Of a stretch of 64,000 nucleotides of DNA, positions 1 through 8,723 are shown in pieces. The position numbers and the translations under genes were made by a program. The stretch lies in assembly GCA_963823435.1 (NCBI GenBank), contig CAWGLN010000012.1:62001-126000 (forward strand), written 5' to 3'. Under the pieces are notes generated by a model. That model made no database searches. It saw nothing but the letters and a program-made list of their open reading frames with translations, and was not told the origin of the DNA. The DNA is from CAKZML01 sp963823435. Lineage in GTDB: Bacteria > Pseudomonadota > Gammaproteobacteria > Steroidobacterales > BM003. Every line of letters starts with the position of its first letter. The stretch's first letter is position 1.

Positions 1-2
1 AC

Positions 3-644
3 GTACTGATTCACTATGCCAGCGACCTGGCGGGCGCCGAAGGAACCCAGGAACAGGTGCGCCTGGCGGGCGGCACAGCTGACCTGGCCCAGTTCGATGT
101 CAGGGACCGCGAAGCTACCGCAAACACCCTGGAACAGCAAATAGAAAAGGCGGGGCCCTTTTATGGCGTGGTCTGCAACGCGGGTATTTGTGACGACGCA
201 GCTTTCCCGGCCCTGGATGGAAACGCCTGGGACTCGGTAATACGCACCAACCTCGACGGTTTCTACAACGTACTCCATCCTTGCGTCATGCCCATGATCC
301 GGGCGCGTAACGGAGGCCGTATCATCACACTTTCGTCGGTCTCGGGGATGGTGGGGAATCGAGGGCAGGTGAACTACAGTGCTGCCAAAGCCGGCATCAT
401 CGGTGCAACCAAGGCACTTGCTATCGAACTTGCAAGCAGAAACATTACCGTGAACTGCGTGGCACCGGGGCTGATTGAGACCGGCATGCTGGACGGCCTG
501 GAGGTCGACCTGGCGTTGAAAATGATCCCGGCCAAACGGATTGGCCAGCCAGCGGAGGTCTCCGCCGCAATTGCATTTCTTATGTCCGACGAGGCCGCCT
601 ATATCACCCGGCAGGTACTGTCGGTCAGCGGAGGCATGGTCTGA
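3..644 (+). CDS. FabG-type 3-ketoacyl-ACP reductase, partial (aryl polyene type)
   Basis: C-terminal part of a short-chain dehydrogenase/reductase. The frame is open from the first bases, so the N-terminal glycine-rich NADP-binding motif lies left of the window. Visible are the NAG segment (VCNAGI), the catalytic Ser (SSVSGMVG) and the YxxxK pair (NYSAAKAG), so an active ketoreductase is expected. The stop codon overlaps the next ketosynthase start (TGATG), and a phosphopantetheinyl transferase follows. A KR-KS-PPTase order is typical of the end of aryl polyene clusters (ApeQ/ApeR-type enzymes). A separate housekeeping fabG sits beside fabD in this window, which supports a specialised role. 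The pathway call is inferred from context because the rest of the cluster is not visible. Confidence 0.85.
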   Translation, partial: VLIHYASDLAGAEGTQEQVRLAGGTADLAQFDVRDREATANTLEQQIEKAGPFYGVVCNAGICDDAAFPALDGNAWDSVIRTNLDGFYNVLHPCVMPMIRARNGGRIITLSSVSGMVGNRGQVNYSAAKAGIIGATKALAIELASRNITVNCVAPGLIETGMLDGLEVDLALKMIPAKRIGQPAEVSAAIAFLMSDEAAYITRQVLSVSGGMV

Positions 645-1867
645 TGAACCGGGTTGTGGTCACCGGCATGTCAGGCATTTCCTGCATGGGCGCCGATTGG
701 ACTACGATCTCGGAGAGTCTCAGGGCAGAGAAGAACTTCGTGAGAGTCATGCCGGAGTGGGATCGCTTTGCAGGACTAAATACGCGCCTTGCTTCACCCA
801 TTTCTGACTTCTCGGTTCCACCGGAATACCCGAGGAAAAACATTCGAAGTATGGGCCGGGTGTCACTCCTGGCCACGGTTGCCACCAATGCCGCCCTGTC
901 GGATGCCGGCCTCCTGGATCACCCCGCCTTGAGCGATGGCAGAACCGGCATCGCCTATGGATCGTCGGCGGGAAGCACCAAGCCGATGAACGCGTTCGGG
1001 CAAATGTTGAGCCATGGAGATTGTTCGGGCCTGACTGCCACCTCTTATATTCAAATGATGGCGCATACCACTGCCGTAAACGTCAGCCTGTTTTTCTCAA
1101 TCAGGGGACGGGTTCACACTACCAGCAGCGCCTGCACGTCCGGCAGCCAGGGAATAGGCTATGCCTACGAGGCGATCAAGTTCGGCAAGCAAAAAATCAT
1201 GGTCGCCGGGGGCGCCGAGGAACTCTGCCCTACCCAGGCTGCCGTGTTTGATATCCTGTACGCCACCAGCCAGCGTAATGACCGACCGGACCTGACTCCG
1301 AGACCCTTCGACGCAGACCGCGATGGCCTGGTTATTGGCGAGGGAGCAGGCACCCTGATACTGGAGGACCTGGAACATGCCACGGCCAGGGGGGCGCCAA
1401 TCTACGCAGAAATCGTTGGCTTCGGAACGAACTGCGACGCCCAGCATGTAACCCAGCCGTCTGCGGACACGATGCAGCGAGCCCTCAGCCTGGCGCTTGA
1501 TGACGCCGACATTCCGGCAGCCGAGATCGGATACGTATCCGCCCATGGGACCGCAACCGAGCGTGGTGACATCGCCGAGAGCATAGCCACTGAACGTGTT
1601 TTCAAGAGACCGGTACCCATCAGCTCACTGAAAAGCTATACAGGGCACACCATGGGGGCGTGTGGCGCCCTGGAAGCCTGGCTCACTATAGAAATGATGC
1701 GAAATGACTGGTACGCCCCGACCATAAATCTCGACCATATCGACGAAAAGTGCGCTGATCTTGATTATATTCAGCTAGGCAGATCGATGAACACGGAATT
1801 TGTCATGAGCAATAATTTCGCCTTCGGCGGAATCAATACCTCGCTGATTTTTCGCCGTTGGCAATGA
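644..1867 (+). CDS. Beta-ketoacyl-ACP synthase, FabF-like (aryl polyene/ApeR type)
   Basis: A 407-residue thiolase-fold condensing enzyme that elongates acyl-ACP with malonyl-ACP. The Cys-His-His triad is intact: Cys in SSACTSGSQ (near residue 165), His in SAHGTATERGD and His in YTGHTMGACGALEAW. The length is normal for FabF. It is translationally coupled at both ends, with a 1 bp overlap upstream and a 4 bp ATGA overlap with the PPTase. It differs from the housekeeping FabF at 13629-14873, for example ending in NNFAFGGINTSLIF. Its position between a ketoreductase and a PPTase suggests the KS of an aryl polyene or related polyene-lipid pathway. A role in ordinary fatty-acid synthesis is less likely but not excluded. 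Confidence 0.87.
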   Translation: MNRVVVTGMSGISCMGADWTTISESLRAEKNFVRVMPEWDRFAGLNTRLASPISDFSVPPEYPRKNIRSMGRVSLLATVATNAALSDAGLLDHPALSDGRTGIAYGSSAGSTKPMNAFGQMLSHGDCSGLTATSYIQMMAHTTAVNVSLFFSIRGRVHTTSSACTSGSQGIGYAYEAIKFGKQKIMVAGGAEELCPTQAAVFDILYATSQRNDRPDLTPRPFDADRDGLVIGEGAGTLILEDLEHATARGAPIYAEIVGFGTNCDAQHVTQPSADTMQRALSLALDDADIPAAEIGYVSAHGTATERGDIAESIATERVFKRPVPISSLKSYTGHTMGACGALEAWLTIEMMRNDWYAPTINLDHIDEKCADLDYIQLGRSMNTEFVMSNNFAFGGINTSLIFRRWQ

Positions 1868-2535
1868 GTCGACTCATCTGTGATATTTGCGTTGCAGAGA
1901 TCCTGGATGAGTCGCGATGGGACCTGACTCTACTTTCGAAAGCAGAAAAGCAGCGTCTTAAGGAAACTCGATCACTGCAGAAACGCCGCCAATTTGTGAC
2001 GGGGCGAATACTGTTGCGCAAGACGCTTGGCCGATTACTCGGTGTACCCTGCCCGGAAGTCGCTATTGGAATCGGGGAGAACGGGAAGCCCTTCTGCCGT
2101 AACGACGGCGCCCCCCATTTTAGCCTTACTCACAGCAAGAACCTGGTTGGCCTGGCTCTATGCAAGGAAGTGGTCGGCTGTGATATTGAGCATCACCGCA
2201 AAGGACGCGACATTACAGGTATCGCCTCGACTTTTTTCAGTCCGACCGACCTTGATGCTTGCATCAGTCAAAAGGACTCCCGGGCAAGACTTGACGCCTT
2301 CTACACTCGCTGGGTAATCAAGGAAGCCATTAGCAAGATAACGACCAAGGGCATATTCGAGGAGCTTGGTAATGCGGGTTCGGAGCATGATTCACAGGGT
2401 GCCGTCCTGCAATCATTCAGCGCAAGTATTGGAACCGATTGCTGGCTTGGCGTGGCAGCGCAGTCGGATGCTGCCCTGGATATCAGAATAAGACATTGGC
2501 GCTATGGCCAGGACTCACCAACTCCAGGCTATTGA
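1864..2535 (+). CDS. 4'-phosphopantetheinyl transferase (Sfp type)
   Basis: Transfers the phosphopantetheine arm of CoA to the serine of acyl carrier proteins. The Sfp/AcpT signature is present: a GCDIE magnesium-binding motif (near residue 105), the RWVIKEAISKI motif (W-x-x-KEA-x-x-K) and the upstream SLTHS segment. The ATG start is chosen because it overlaps the ketosynthase stop as ATGA. In-frame codons further upstream would extend into the previous gene. At the 3' end it overlaps the convergent PagL-like gene by 21 bp. Placement directly behind KR and KS genes suggests that it activates the pathway-specific ACPs of the adjacent cluster. Confidence 0.85.
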   Translation: MSRLICDICVAEILDESRWDLTLLSKAEKQRLKETRSLQKRRQFVTGRILLRKTLGRLLGVPCPEVAIGIGENGKPFCRNDGAPHFSLTHSKNLVGLALCKEVVGCDIEHHRKGRDITGIASTFFSPTDLDACISQKDSRARLDAFYTRWVIKEAISKITTKGIFEELGNAGSEHDSQGAVLQSFSASIGTDCWLGVAAQSDAALDIRIRHWRYGQDSPTPGY

Positions 2536-3042
2536 TATTACGACAGGAATATCAAATCCGTCGTTTGGGCTAAACAAGCTGGCGTTGGAAAAGTGTTTGT
2601 AGGAAACGCTCAGTGACCAGTCCTTTTGCTCGCCAAACATAAGACCCGCACCAACCTGGGCCTGGAAGGCAAAGTTCTTGGCCTGCTCCCGCTCACCGTA
2701 TTTTCGGGAGTTCAGATAGCTTGGCCCAAGCGCTCGGACAAAGAAGAATGGCAGAACGCCGTTTCGTTCAGGCGCATATAGATTCAGTTGCGGGAATAGC
2801 GACCAGATGCTTACCTGCGAGTTATCCGCGGTATCAGTAGCCAGGTAGCTGTAACCAACTCCTATGAGAAATTCCTGGCGATAACTTCTCGCGTGGCTCC
2901 AGAAAGTGAAATCCAGGCCCAGACTGTGGTTTCGCTGGCTCGCGCCAGGTTGAGGTCCCGCCCCGCCATTGAGGAGCAACTGATCCGCACAGGCGACCGA
3001 GCCCCACAGGCAGGTCAGGATAGTGAAAATTGCGACTTTCAT
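2515..3042 (-). CDS. PagL-like lipid A 3-O-deacylase (acyloxyacyl hydrolase family)
   Basis: An outer-membrane beta-barrel of about 175 residues. It begins with a clear signal peptide (MKVAIFTILTCLWGSVACA), which decides the start; an upstream in-frame Met would put charged and polar residues before it. The C-terminal part carries YKHFSNASL followed by SPNDG, matching the His/Ser active site (HxSN) of PagL enzymes that remove the 3-O acyl chain from lipid A. It ends with an aromatic residue (SIAWSW), as barrels do. It is convergent with the PPTase gene. Lipid A modification next to a polyene-lipid cluster would fit an envelope-remodelling region, but functional coupling is only inferred. Confidence 0.75.
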   Translation of the reverse strand: MKVAIFTILTCLWGSVACADQLLLNGGAGPQPGASQRNHSLGLDFTFWSHARSYRQEFLIGVGYSYLATDTADNSQVSIWSLFPQLNLYAPERNGVLPFFFVRALGPSYLNSRKYGEREQAKNFAFQAQVGAGLMFGEQKDWSLSVSYKHFSNASLFSPNDGFDIPVVISIAWSW

Positions 3043-3118
3043 CCGACCTAACACGAATATTCCCCAGCACATCGGCGTGTCTAATGCCGAACAAGTGGTC
3101 GTCACTGTTTACCGTGAC

Positions 3119-3253
3119 CTGGATTGTTAGCGAAAAGACCCAGGTTCAAGGCGCCAATATTAATTGCACTTTTGTAGTGCGCGCGAAGATTGGCAACCTC
3201 GAAGCTGGATTATTGGACCCAAGACCCGAGTTCATGGACAAATCGAAGATTCC
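3119..3253 (+). repeat. IS5-type MITE, copy A (left end eroded)
   Basis: Alignable with the intact copy at 49328-49487 from a shared GGATTG(T)GAGCG-like block near 3121 through to the right terminus at 3253. Shared blocks include AGCGAAAAGA, CAGGTTC, GGCGCCAAT, GAAGATTGGCAAC and GAGTTCATG. The right end (GATTCC) is followed by CTAG (3254-3257), a YTAR target, and this CTAG contains the TAG stop of the neighbouring minus-strand gene. The left terminal repeat cannot be recognised. The centre is a hairpin: GCCAAT (3153-3158) pairs with ATTGGC (3189-3194), and inside it GCACT (3166-3170) pairs with AGTGC (3176-3180). Confidence 0.7.
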
Positions 3254-3566
3254 CTAGCGATAGGTTTCGACCACGATGTCGTCGAGACGGAATCCGGTGA
3301 AGGTAAGCGTATGCGCAAACTGACTGCTACCGAACCGGTATACCCAGATCTTCACGCTTGCTGTCGTTGTCGCCCGACACCACCTCCCTGTAATCCGGTT
3401 CGCCACATTTGGCCAGCACCTCGGTTTTCCCATCACCAAGCTTGACCAACGCCGATCCACAATTCATCTGGCTAGAGGCAAAACTGCTCGGTTGTCCCAA
3501 GGAACAATCCGATAAACAGGAGCGTGCACCACCTTGTTGTTCCTGCGGCCTTCGCGCCAAAACCAC
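3254..3566 (-). pseudogene. DUF2845-like secreted protein, frameshifted
   Basis: Reading frames joined by a +1 insertion near 3355 spell a DUF2845-like protein: MNCGSALVKLGDGKTEVL, then AKCGEPDYREVV, then WVYRFGSSQFAHTLTF and RLDDIVVETYR. DUF2845 proteins are small periplasmic proteins of unknown function with a CG..L..GD...EVL..CGEP core and a Y.FG...F...L.F tail, which matches. A hydrophobic stretch (LLFIGLFLGTTEQFC) in a third frame upstream looks like its signal peptide, so a second break near 3476 is likely and the true start is uncertain. Many essential genes in this window carry similar +1 insertions, so this may be an intact gene with consensus errors rather than a real pseudogene. 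Confidence 0.6.
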
Positions 3567-3581
3567 TCCTGCAGGGCGGGC

Positions 3582-4033
3582 TCAATCCGGATCCCATTCA
3601 ATTACGTCCCATCGTTGAGTATCCTCATGCCTGGCGCAACGGCGAATCGCATCCTCAATGCTGCGCGGGTTCCATTGGGCTATCTCGTCGACCTTGTCCG
3701 CCAGCACGCGAGGATATTCCCTCGCTGCCAAACGGCGGCAGTGCAATAATCGGCTTCTTCATGGCGCGGGCGGCATTCAGCTGAAAGTCCATCCAGGTTG
3801 CGTGAGCATCGAACATACGGGATAAAAAGATCACCACCTCGGCTTTTTCAATTTCACGTCGCAGGCAGGCCCGCATGGTCTCCCTGTCAGTACCCGGGTT
3901 CTGATCCGGAGCACTGCAATTCGTGTAATAGAAATTTCTGTGTGCTCTCCAGGTATTCAAACACCCGAAGATAATCATCGTCCGGCTCCCAAACATGGCC
4001 TACGAAGATTTTGAATGGGTTTTCTTGCGACAT
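3582..4033 (-). CDS. TIR-like (DUF1863 / MTH538-type) domain protein, two apparent frameshifts
   Basis: Three frames join into one protein of about 150 residues: MSQENPFKIFVGHVWEPDDD, then a segment with FYYTNCSAPDQNPGTDRE, EKAEVVIFLSRMF, TWMDFQLNAARAMKKPIIAL and PPFGSEGISS, then VLADKVDEIAQWNPRSIEDA to the end. The pattern of an h-h-h-G/S-H-x-W start, a W(M/I) segment and KPIIALPPFG is that of TIR-like DUF1863 proteins, the superfamily of Thoeris ThsB. The breaks, near 3934 and 3709, are both +1 insertions. The start ATG is at 4033, divergent from the EEP gene. No ThsA-like NADase or SIR2/SLOG partner lies nearby. A defence or NAD-signalling role is inference from the family. Confidence 0.62.
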
Positions 4034-4217
4034 CCCTGTTTACCCCCCAAATGCCAGCCCCGCCCGGGCCAACCTCGACTGGTCCAATTCTAGCGTATTG
4101 CAAAATCGCGTGCCCACGTACCGAAGGCGTTATAATAGCCCAATCTGAATCCGATTGCCCGCGTGGATCACAGACCACCCCGCTTTGAACGTTCAGAGAG
4201 TTCATTAGCCACACACT

Positions 4218-4974
4218 ATGCGCTTGCTACTTTGGAACATACGCTACGCATCCGGGCACGGACCTCGATTCCACTTTCCCGTGCCAGGAGCCGGCTACCT
4301 TCGAAGCAGTCGCGCCAATCTCGCACGCATTACCACCTTTATCCACTCATATACCCCCGATATCGTGGGCTTGATCGAGGTAGATACCGGATCGATCCGC
4401 TCCGGCCTGGTCAATCAGGCCGAGCAAATAGCCCAGTCGCTGGGTCATTTTTCGATCTACCAATGCAAATATGGCCAGAGAGTCGCTAAATCGTGGCATT
4501 CCTATTGTGCGCAAGCAGGCAAATGCTTTTCTCGCAGCTCCGAGCATACGGGGAGAACGATTTCACTACTTTGACACCGGGATCAAGCGCCTGACTATCG
4601 AGCTGGAACTTGAGCACGTGTCGGTGTTCCTCGTTCACTTGTCGCTGAAGTATCGTCACCGGCAATTTCAGCTCAGGTCTCTGCACGAACTCGTGAAAAA
4701 GTCTACCAAGCCAGTCATCGTTGCGGGGGATTTCAACACTTTCTGGGGTGACCACGAAATATACCTGTTCATGGCCGCAGCCGGTCTGAGAAGCGCAAAC
4801 GTGGCCAGCCTTCCTACTTATCCATCCCGCACCCCGCGCAAGGAACTGGACTTTGTTTTGTATGGAAAGGGTATCGAGGTCACGCATTTTGAAACTCCCA
4901 GGGTGGAATTCTCCGATCATCTTCCCCTGGTTTGTGATTTTGAACTGACCGGAGACAACGACCTGGGGAATTGA
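4218..4974 (+). CDS. Endonuclease/exonuclease/phosphatase (EEP) family protein, one frameshift
   Basis: The two frames are joined by a +1 insertion near 4475 (a tract reading as KYGRESLNRGIPIV once one C is removed). The N-terminal part has LLLWNIRYASG and IVGLIEVDTGS, and the C-terminal part has VHLSLKYRHRQFQ, VIVAGDFNTFWG, KELDFVLYGKGI and EFSDHLPLVCDF. These are the N, E, H, GDFN, LD and SDH motifs of the metal-dependent EEP fold (exonuclease III, DNase I, sphingomyelinase). At about 250 residues it is a minimal EEP domain without a signal peptide, so a cytoplasmic nuclease or phosphodiesterase is likely. It is divergent from the TIR-like gene across 184 bp; a perfect TATAAT lies at 4131-4136 without a good -35. 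The substrate is unknown. Confidence 0.75.
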
Positions 4975-5100
4975 ATTCGCTATACGTAATTGCCACCACA
5001 ACGGGGACTGCATATCATCCGACCTGGTTACCGGACTACAGCCGGCCCAAGCTACCACCGCATGCACTGGCAGCCAGGTCGCGCTCACCGAGGAATAAGC

Positions 5101-7147
5101 ATGAAAGACTCGACTTCCACACGCCACTGGCATCTCAAGCGGGATATCGACGGCATCTGCCGACTGATTTTTGACAAGGACGGTGCCAGCACCAATGTGC
5201 TTTCCGGTGAGGTCATGCTGGAACTCAATGACCGGCTGGCTGAACTGGAAACCGATCTGCCCAAGGGCGTGATTGTGATGTCAGGCAAGGCCAATGGATT
5301 TATCGCCGGTGCGGATATCAGCGAATTCCGGAATATCGACGACGAGCAGCATGCGCGGGAGTTGGTCTCACAGGGTCAAAGCGTGATTCGGCGTCTGGCG
5401 GCCCTGAAATGTCCCACAGTGGCCGCGATCAACGGTTTTGCACTGGGTGGTGGCCTGGAATTGGCGATGGCCTGCGATTACCGGGTAATCGTGGACAATC
5501 CGAAGGCGGTCATCGGACTCCCCGAGGTGAAACTCGGTCTGCACCCGGGTTTCGGCGGGACAGTCCGGGCCGTGGACCTGGCCGGTCCCATCCAGGGCCT
5601 GCAGCTGATGCTGACCGGCTCCATGACACGGCCTGCCAAGGCACGTACGCTGGGCCTGGTGGACAAGGTCGTGGACGAGGACGATCTTGAGACCGAGGCA
5701 CGAAAGCTGCTCCTCAAGGCGCCGCCGGTTAGAAAACCAGGTCTTCGGAATCGCCTGTTGAACCTGCCACCGTTACGCGATTTCCTGGCCAAAAAGATGA
5801 CCCAGCAGGTTTCTCGCAAGGCCAGGCCGGCACACTACCCGTCGCCCTTCGCCATGATCGAATTGTGGCGTCAGTTTGGTTCCACTGATGAAGATACCCG
5901 CTGGCACGAGGAAGCGGTGAGTTTCGCCCGCATGTTGCTGACGGATACCTCGCGAAACCTGGTCAAGGTTTTCTTCATGCAGGATCGCATGAAATCGATG
6001 GGGGGCAAGAAGAAGGCCACTTTCAAACGCGTGCACGTGGTTGGCGCGGGTGTCATGGGCGGGGATATCGCAGCCTGGTGTGCCCTGCGCGGTCTCAAGG
6101 TCACCCTGCAAGACCGGGAGATGAAGTACATCGAACCAGCCTTGAAGCGCGCAGAGAAATTATTCCAGAAGAAGATACGCGACCCGCTGCTTCGTCAAAG
6201 CGGCCGTGGAGCGCCTGGCAGCCGACGTGGATGGCTCGGGAGTAGCTGATGCGGATGTCATCATCGAGGCGATCTTCGAGAATGCCGAAGCCAAGATGGC
6301 GCTGTACGCTGACATGGAGCCACGTATGAAGCCGGGTGCGTTACTGGCGACAAATACTTCAAGTATTCCGTTGGAAACCCTGCGCGAGGGCCTGGCCCGT
6401 CCGCACGGCCTGATTGGGCTGCACTTCTTTAACCCTGTGGCAATGATGCCGCTGGTGGAGGTCATACACACCAGCGAGGCCGATCCCGAGTCCGTTGACC
6501 TGGGCCTGGCCTTTTGCAAACGCATAGACAAGCTGCCCCTGCCCTGCCTGAGCGGACCGGGTTTCCTGGTAAACCGCGTCCTGGGTCCCTACATGATGGA
6601 GGCCTTGCTGGCCGCCGAAGAAGGCATTCCATTGGCCATGATCGACAAGACCGCGCTGGAATTCGGCATGCCGATGGGCCCGATTGAACTGGTTGATGCC
6701 GTGGGTGTGGACGTGGCCTACCACGTGGGTCAAATTCTCGGTGAGGCATTTGGGGCGCCCGTTCCAGGCAGTCTGAAGAAACTGGTCGACGCCAAACAGC
6801 TGGGGAAAAAAACCGGCAAGGGCTTTTACGAGTACAAGGACGGTAAACCCAGAAAACCAGCAGTGGGTGATGCAGTCATGCCCGAGGACCTGCCGGACAG
6901 GCTGAGCCTGGCCATGGTGAACGAGGCGGTTGCCTGCCTGCGCGAGGGCGTGGTTAGCGACGCAGATATGGTGGACGCAGGGGTGATTTTTGGCACCGGT
7001 TTTGCGCCCTTCAGAGGTGGACCCATCAGTTATGCCCGGGCGCGAGGTGTCAATGTCCTGCGTGAGCGCCTGGCGGAACTGGAACAGGCGCACGGTCCGC
7101 GATTTAAGGCGGACGAGGGCTGGAATCAACCAGAGCTTTGGACATAA
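5101..7147 (+). CDS. FadB/FadJ-type enoyl-CoA hydratase / 3-hydroxyacyl-CoA dehydrogenase, one frameshift
   Basis: Multifunctional beta-oxidation enzyme. The N-terminal crotonase half has the oxyanion segments SGKANGFIAGADI and INGFALGGGLELAMACDYRV with the two catalytic Glu (ALGGGLELA and GLPEVKLGLHPGFGG). The C-terminal dehydrogenase half has the NAD motif VVGAGVMGGDIAAW, LGLHFFNPVAMMPLVEV and ELVDAVGVDVAYHV. The start is supported by GAGGAA seven bases upstream. The frame breaks near 6198, where removing one A from CAAAGC restores RQAAVERLAADV. The FadA thiolase partner is not adjacent, unlike a classical fadBA operon, so a FadJ-like or stand-alone enzyme is possible. Confidence 0.85.
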
Positions 7148-7287
7148 GCTGCAAAGGTAGGCAAATAAAAGCCTTATGGTACTATGGCCTCTCCACCTTA
7201 TATGCTCGGACCACGCGGGCAACGGCGGACTGCGGTTAGAAAGAATATTGTCCTGAAGAAAGAACAGAAATCGGACTCGTAGAATTT

Positions 7288-8355
7288 ATGGGTGAACAGA
7301 CGGTAAGCATCAGCCTGTTAAAAACTTTTTCTCCGCTGGACGGATTGAAGAAAGAGAATCTGCATGCGCTGGTGAAAAAAACAGCCATACGCGAACTTCC
7401 AGCGGGACGTTTCCTGTTCAAACAGGCCGACATGGAAAACCGCACGATATACCTGATCAAGGGCGATCTGGAGCTGAGCCGAGACGGCACCGTTTTATCG
7501 GTGCTCAAAGGCGGTACGCCCGAGACCCGTAACCCGGTGTCGCCGGGCCTGCCACGCAAGGCGAGTGCCAGGACCCTGACCAACGTGAGTTTTATCTCCA
7601 TCGACAGCGACCTGCTGGACGTCATGCTTACCTGGGACCAGACCGGAACCTACGAGGTAGGCGATTTACGCAGTGGCGGGGAAGCCGGTGATAATGACGA
7701 CTGGATGACCACCCTGCTCCAGACCACGGCCTTTCACAAGATTCCGCCTGCCAACATCCAGGCAATCTTCATGCGTATGCAGCAAGTCAACTACAAGACT
7801 GGCGACGTCGTGATCAGGCAGGGGGATGAAGGTGATTTCTTTTATGTCATCACCCGGGGCAAATGTGTAGTAACCCGGGAAACCCCCTTGAACAAGGACG
7901 GCATCAAGCTGGCTGAATTGAAAGTGGGTGACACCTTTGGCGAGGAAGCCCTGATTTCGGACGCCAAGCGCAATGCCACGGTCACCATGGGTAGTGACGG
8001 GTCCGTGATGCGCCTGGCCAAGGACGATTTCAAGACCCTGCTCAATGAGCCTATGTTGCAGTGGGTGGACAGGGCCGAGGCCGATCAGATCATCATGGAG
8101 GGTGGGACCTGGCTGGACGTTCGCCTGCCAAGTGAGTTCCAGAATTTCCATCAGTCCGGTGCAATTAATATTCCCCTGTATTTCATACGCATGAAGCTCA
8201 CATCACTGGATAAGGGCAAGCGCTACGTGGTGGTGTGTGACACAGGAAGACGCAGCTCTGCCGGCGCCTATATCCTGTGTGATCGCGGCTTTGACGCCTG
8301 CGTACTCAAAGGCGGCATGAGTATTTCCGGCCCTTCAATCGGCAAATCCAGCTGA
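7288..8355 (+). CDS. Tandem cyclic-nucleotide-binding domains fused to a rhodanese domain
   Basis: A 355-residue soluble protein. Residues about 10-120 form a cNMP-fold domain whose phosphate-binding cassette is degenerate (no Gly-Glu...Arg-x-Ala). Residues about 135-250 form a second cNMP domain with a canonical cassette (FGEEALISDAKRNATV). Residues about 260-350 are a rhodanese domain with WLDVRLPSEF and the active-site loop CDTGRRS (Cys about 317). There is no DNA-binding helix-turn-helix, so this is not a Crp-type regulator. It is probably a cAMP or c-di-nucleotide responsive sulfurtransferase or a signalling protein. The gene is monocistronic and convergent with pilZ. Substrate and ligand cannot be told from sequence. 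Confidence 0.85.
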   Translation: MGEQTVSISLLKTFSPLDGLKKENLHALVKKTAIRELPAGRFLFKQADMENRTIYLIKGDLELSRDGTVLSVLKGGTPETRNPVSPGLPRKASARTLTNVSFISIDSDLLDVMLTWDQTGTYEVGDLRSGGEAGDNDDWMTTLLQTTAFHKIPPANIQAIFMRMQQVNYKTGDVVIRQGDEGDFFYVITRGKCVVTRETPLNKDGIKLAELKVGDTFGEEALISDAKRNATVTMGSDGSVMRLAKDDFKTLLNEPMLQWVDRAEADQIIMEGGTWLDVRLPSEFQNFHQSGAINIPLYFIRMKLTSLDKGKRYVVVCDTGRRSSAGAYILCDRGFDACVLKGGMSISGPSIGKSS

Positions 8356-8375
8356 AATCCTGACCCTGGGCGGCT

Positions 8376-8714
8376 TCACATGGTATGTGTCGGCTTGTCT
8401 CCGCCCAGAGCGCCGGCCAGGTAGTTCTCGATTTTTTTCTGGGTATTACCCCTGTCCTGGGAGCTGAATTGAACACCGATGCCGGCTGTACGCCGGCCCT
8501 GCGCACCCTTGGGGCTCACCCATACGACCTTGCCTGCCACCGGGATTTTTTCTTCCTCGCCCATCAGGTTCAACAGCATGAACACCTCGTCTCCCAGGCT
8601 GTAGGCAGTGGTCGTCGGAATAAACAGGCCGCCGTTACCGATAAATGGCATGTAGGCAAGGTAGAGCGCGCTCTTGTCCTTGATAGTCAGCGTCAATAAT
8701 CCCGGCTTGCTCAT
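8376..8714 (-). CDS. pilZ: PilZ domain protein (type IV pilus PilZ)
   Basis: A 112-residue PilZ-domain protein located directly after holB and tmk, the conserved context of the type IV pilus assembly factor PilZ in gammaproteobacteria. The core sequence (NGGLFIPTTT, GDEVFMLLNL, VAGKVVWVSPKG, RRTAGIGVQF) fits this stand-alone PilZ subfamily. That subfamily typically lacks the RxxxR and D/NxSxxG residues needed to bind c-di-GMP; no RxxxR is visible at the N-terminus here and the second motif is replaced by NGG. It is therefore more likely a protein partner (PilB/FimX-type) than a c-di-GMP receptor. Confidence 0.85.
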   Translation of the reverse strand: MSKPGLLTLTIKDKSALYLAYMPFIGNGGLFIPTTTAYSLGDEVFMLLNLMGEEEKIPVAGKVVWVSPKGAQGRRTAGIGVQFSSQDRGNTQKKIENYLAGALGGDKPTHTM

Positions 8715-8723
8715 ATCTCAACC

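Noticed and set aside
4486..5133. 215-residue minus-strand ORF
   Set aside because: Antisense to the EEP protein, which shows the GDFN and SDHLP motifs.
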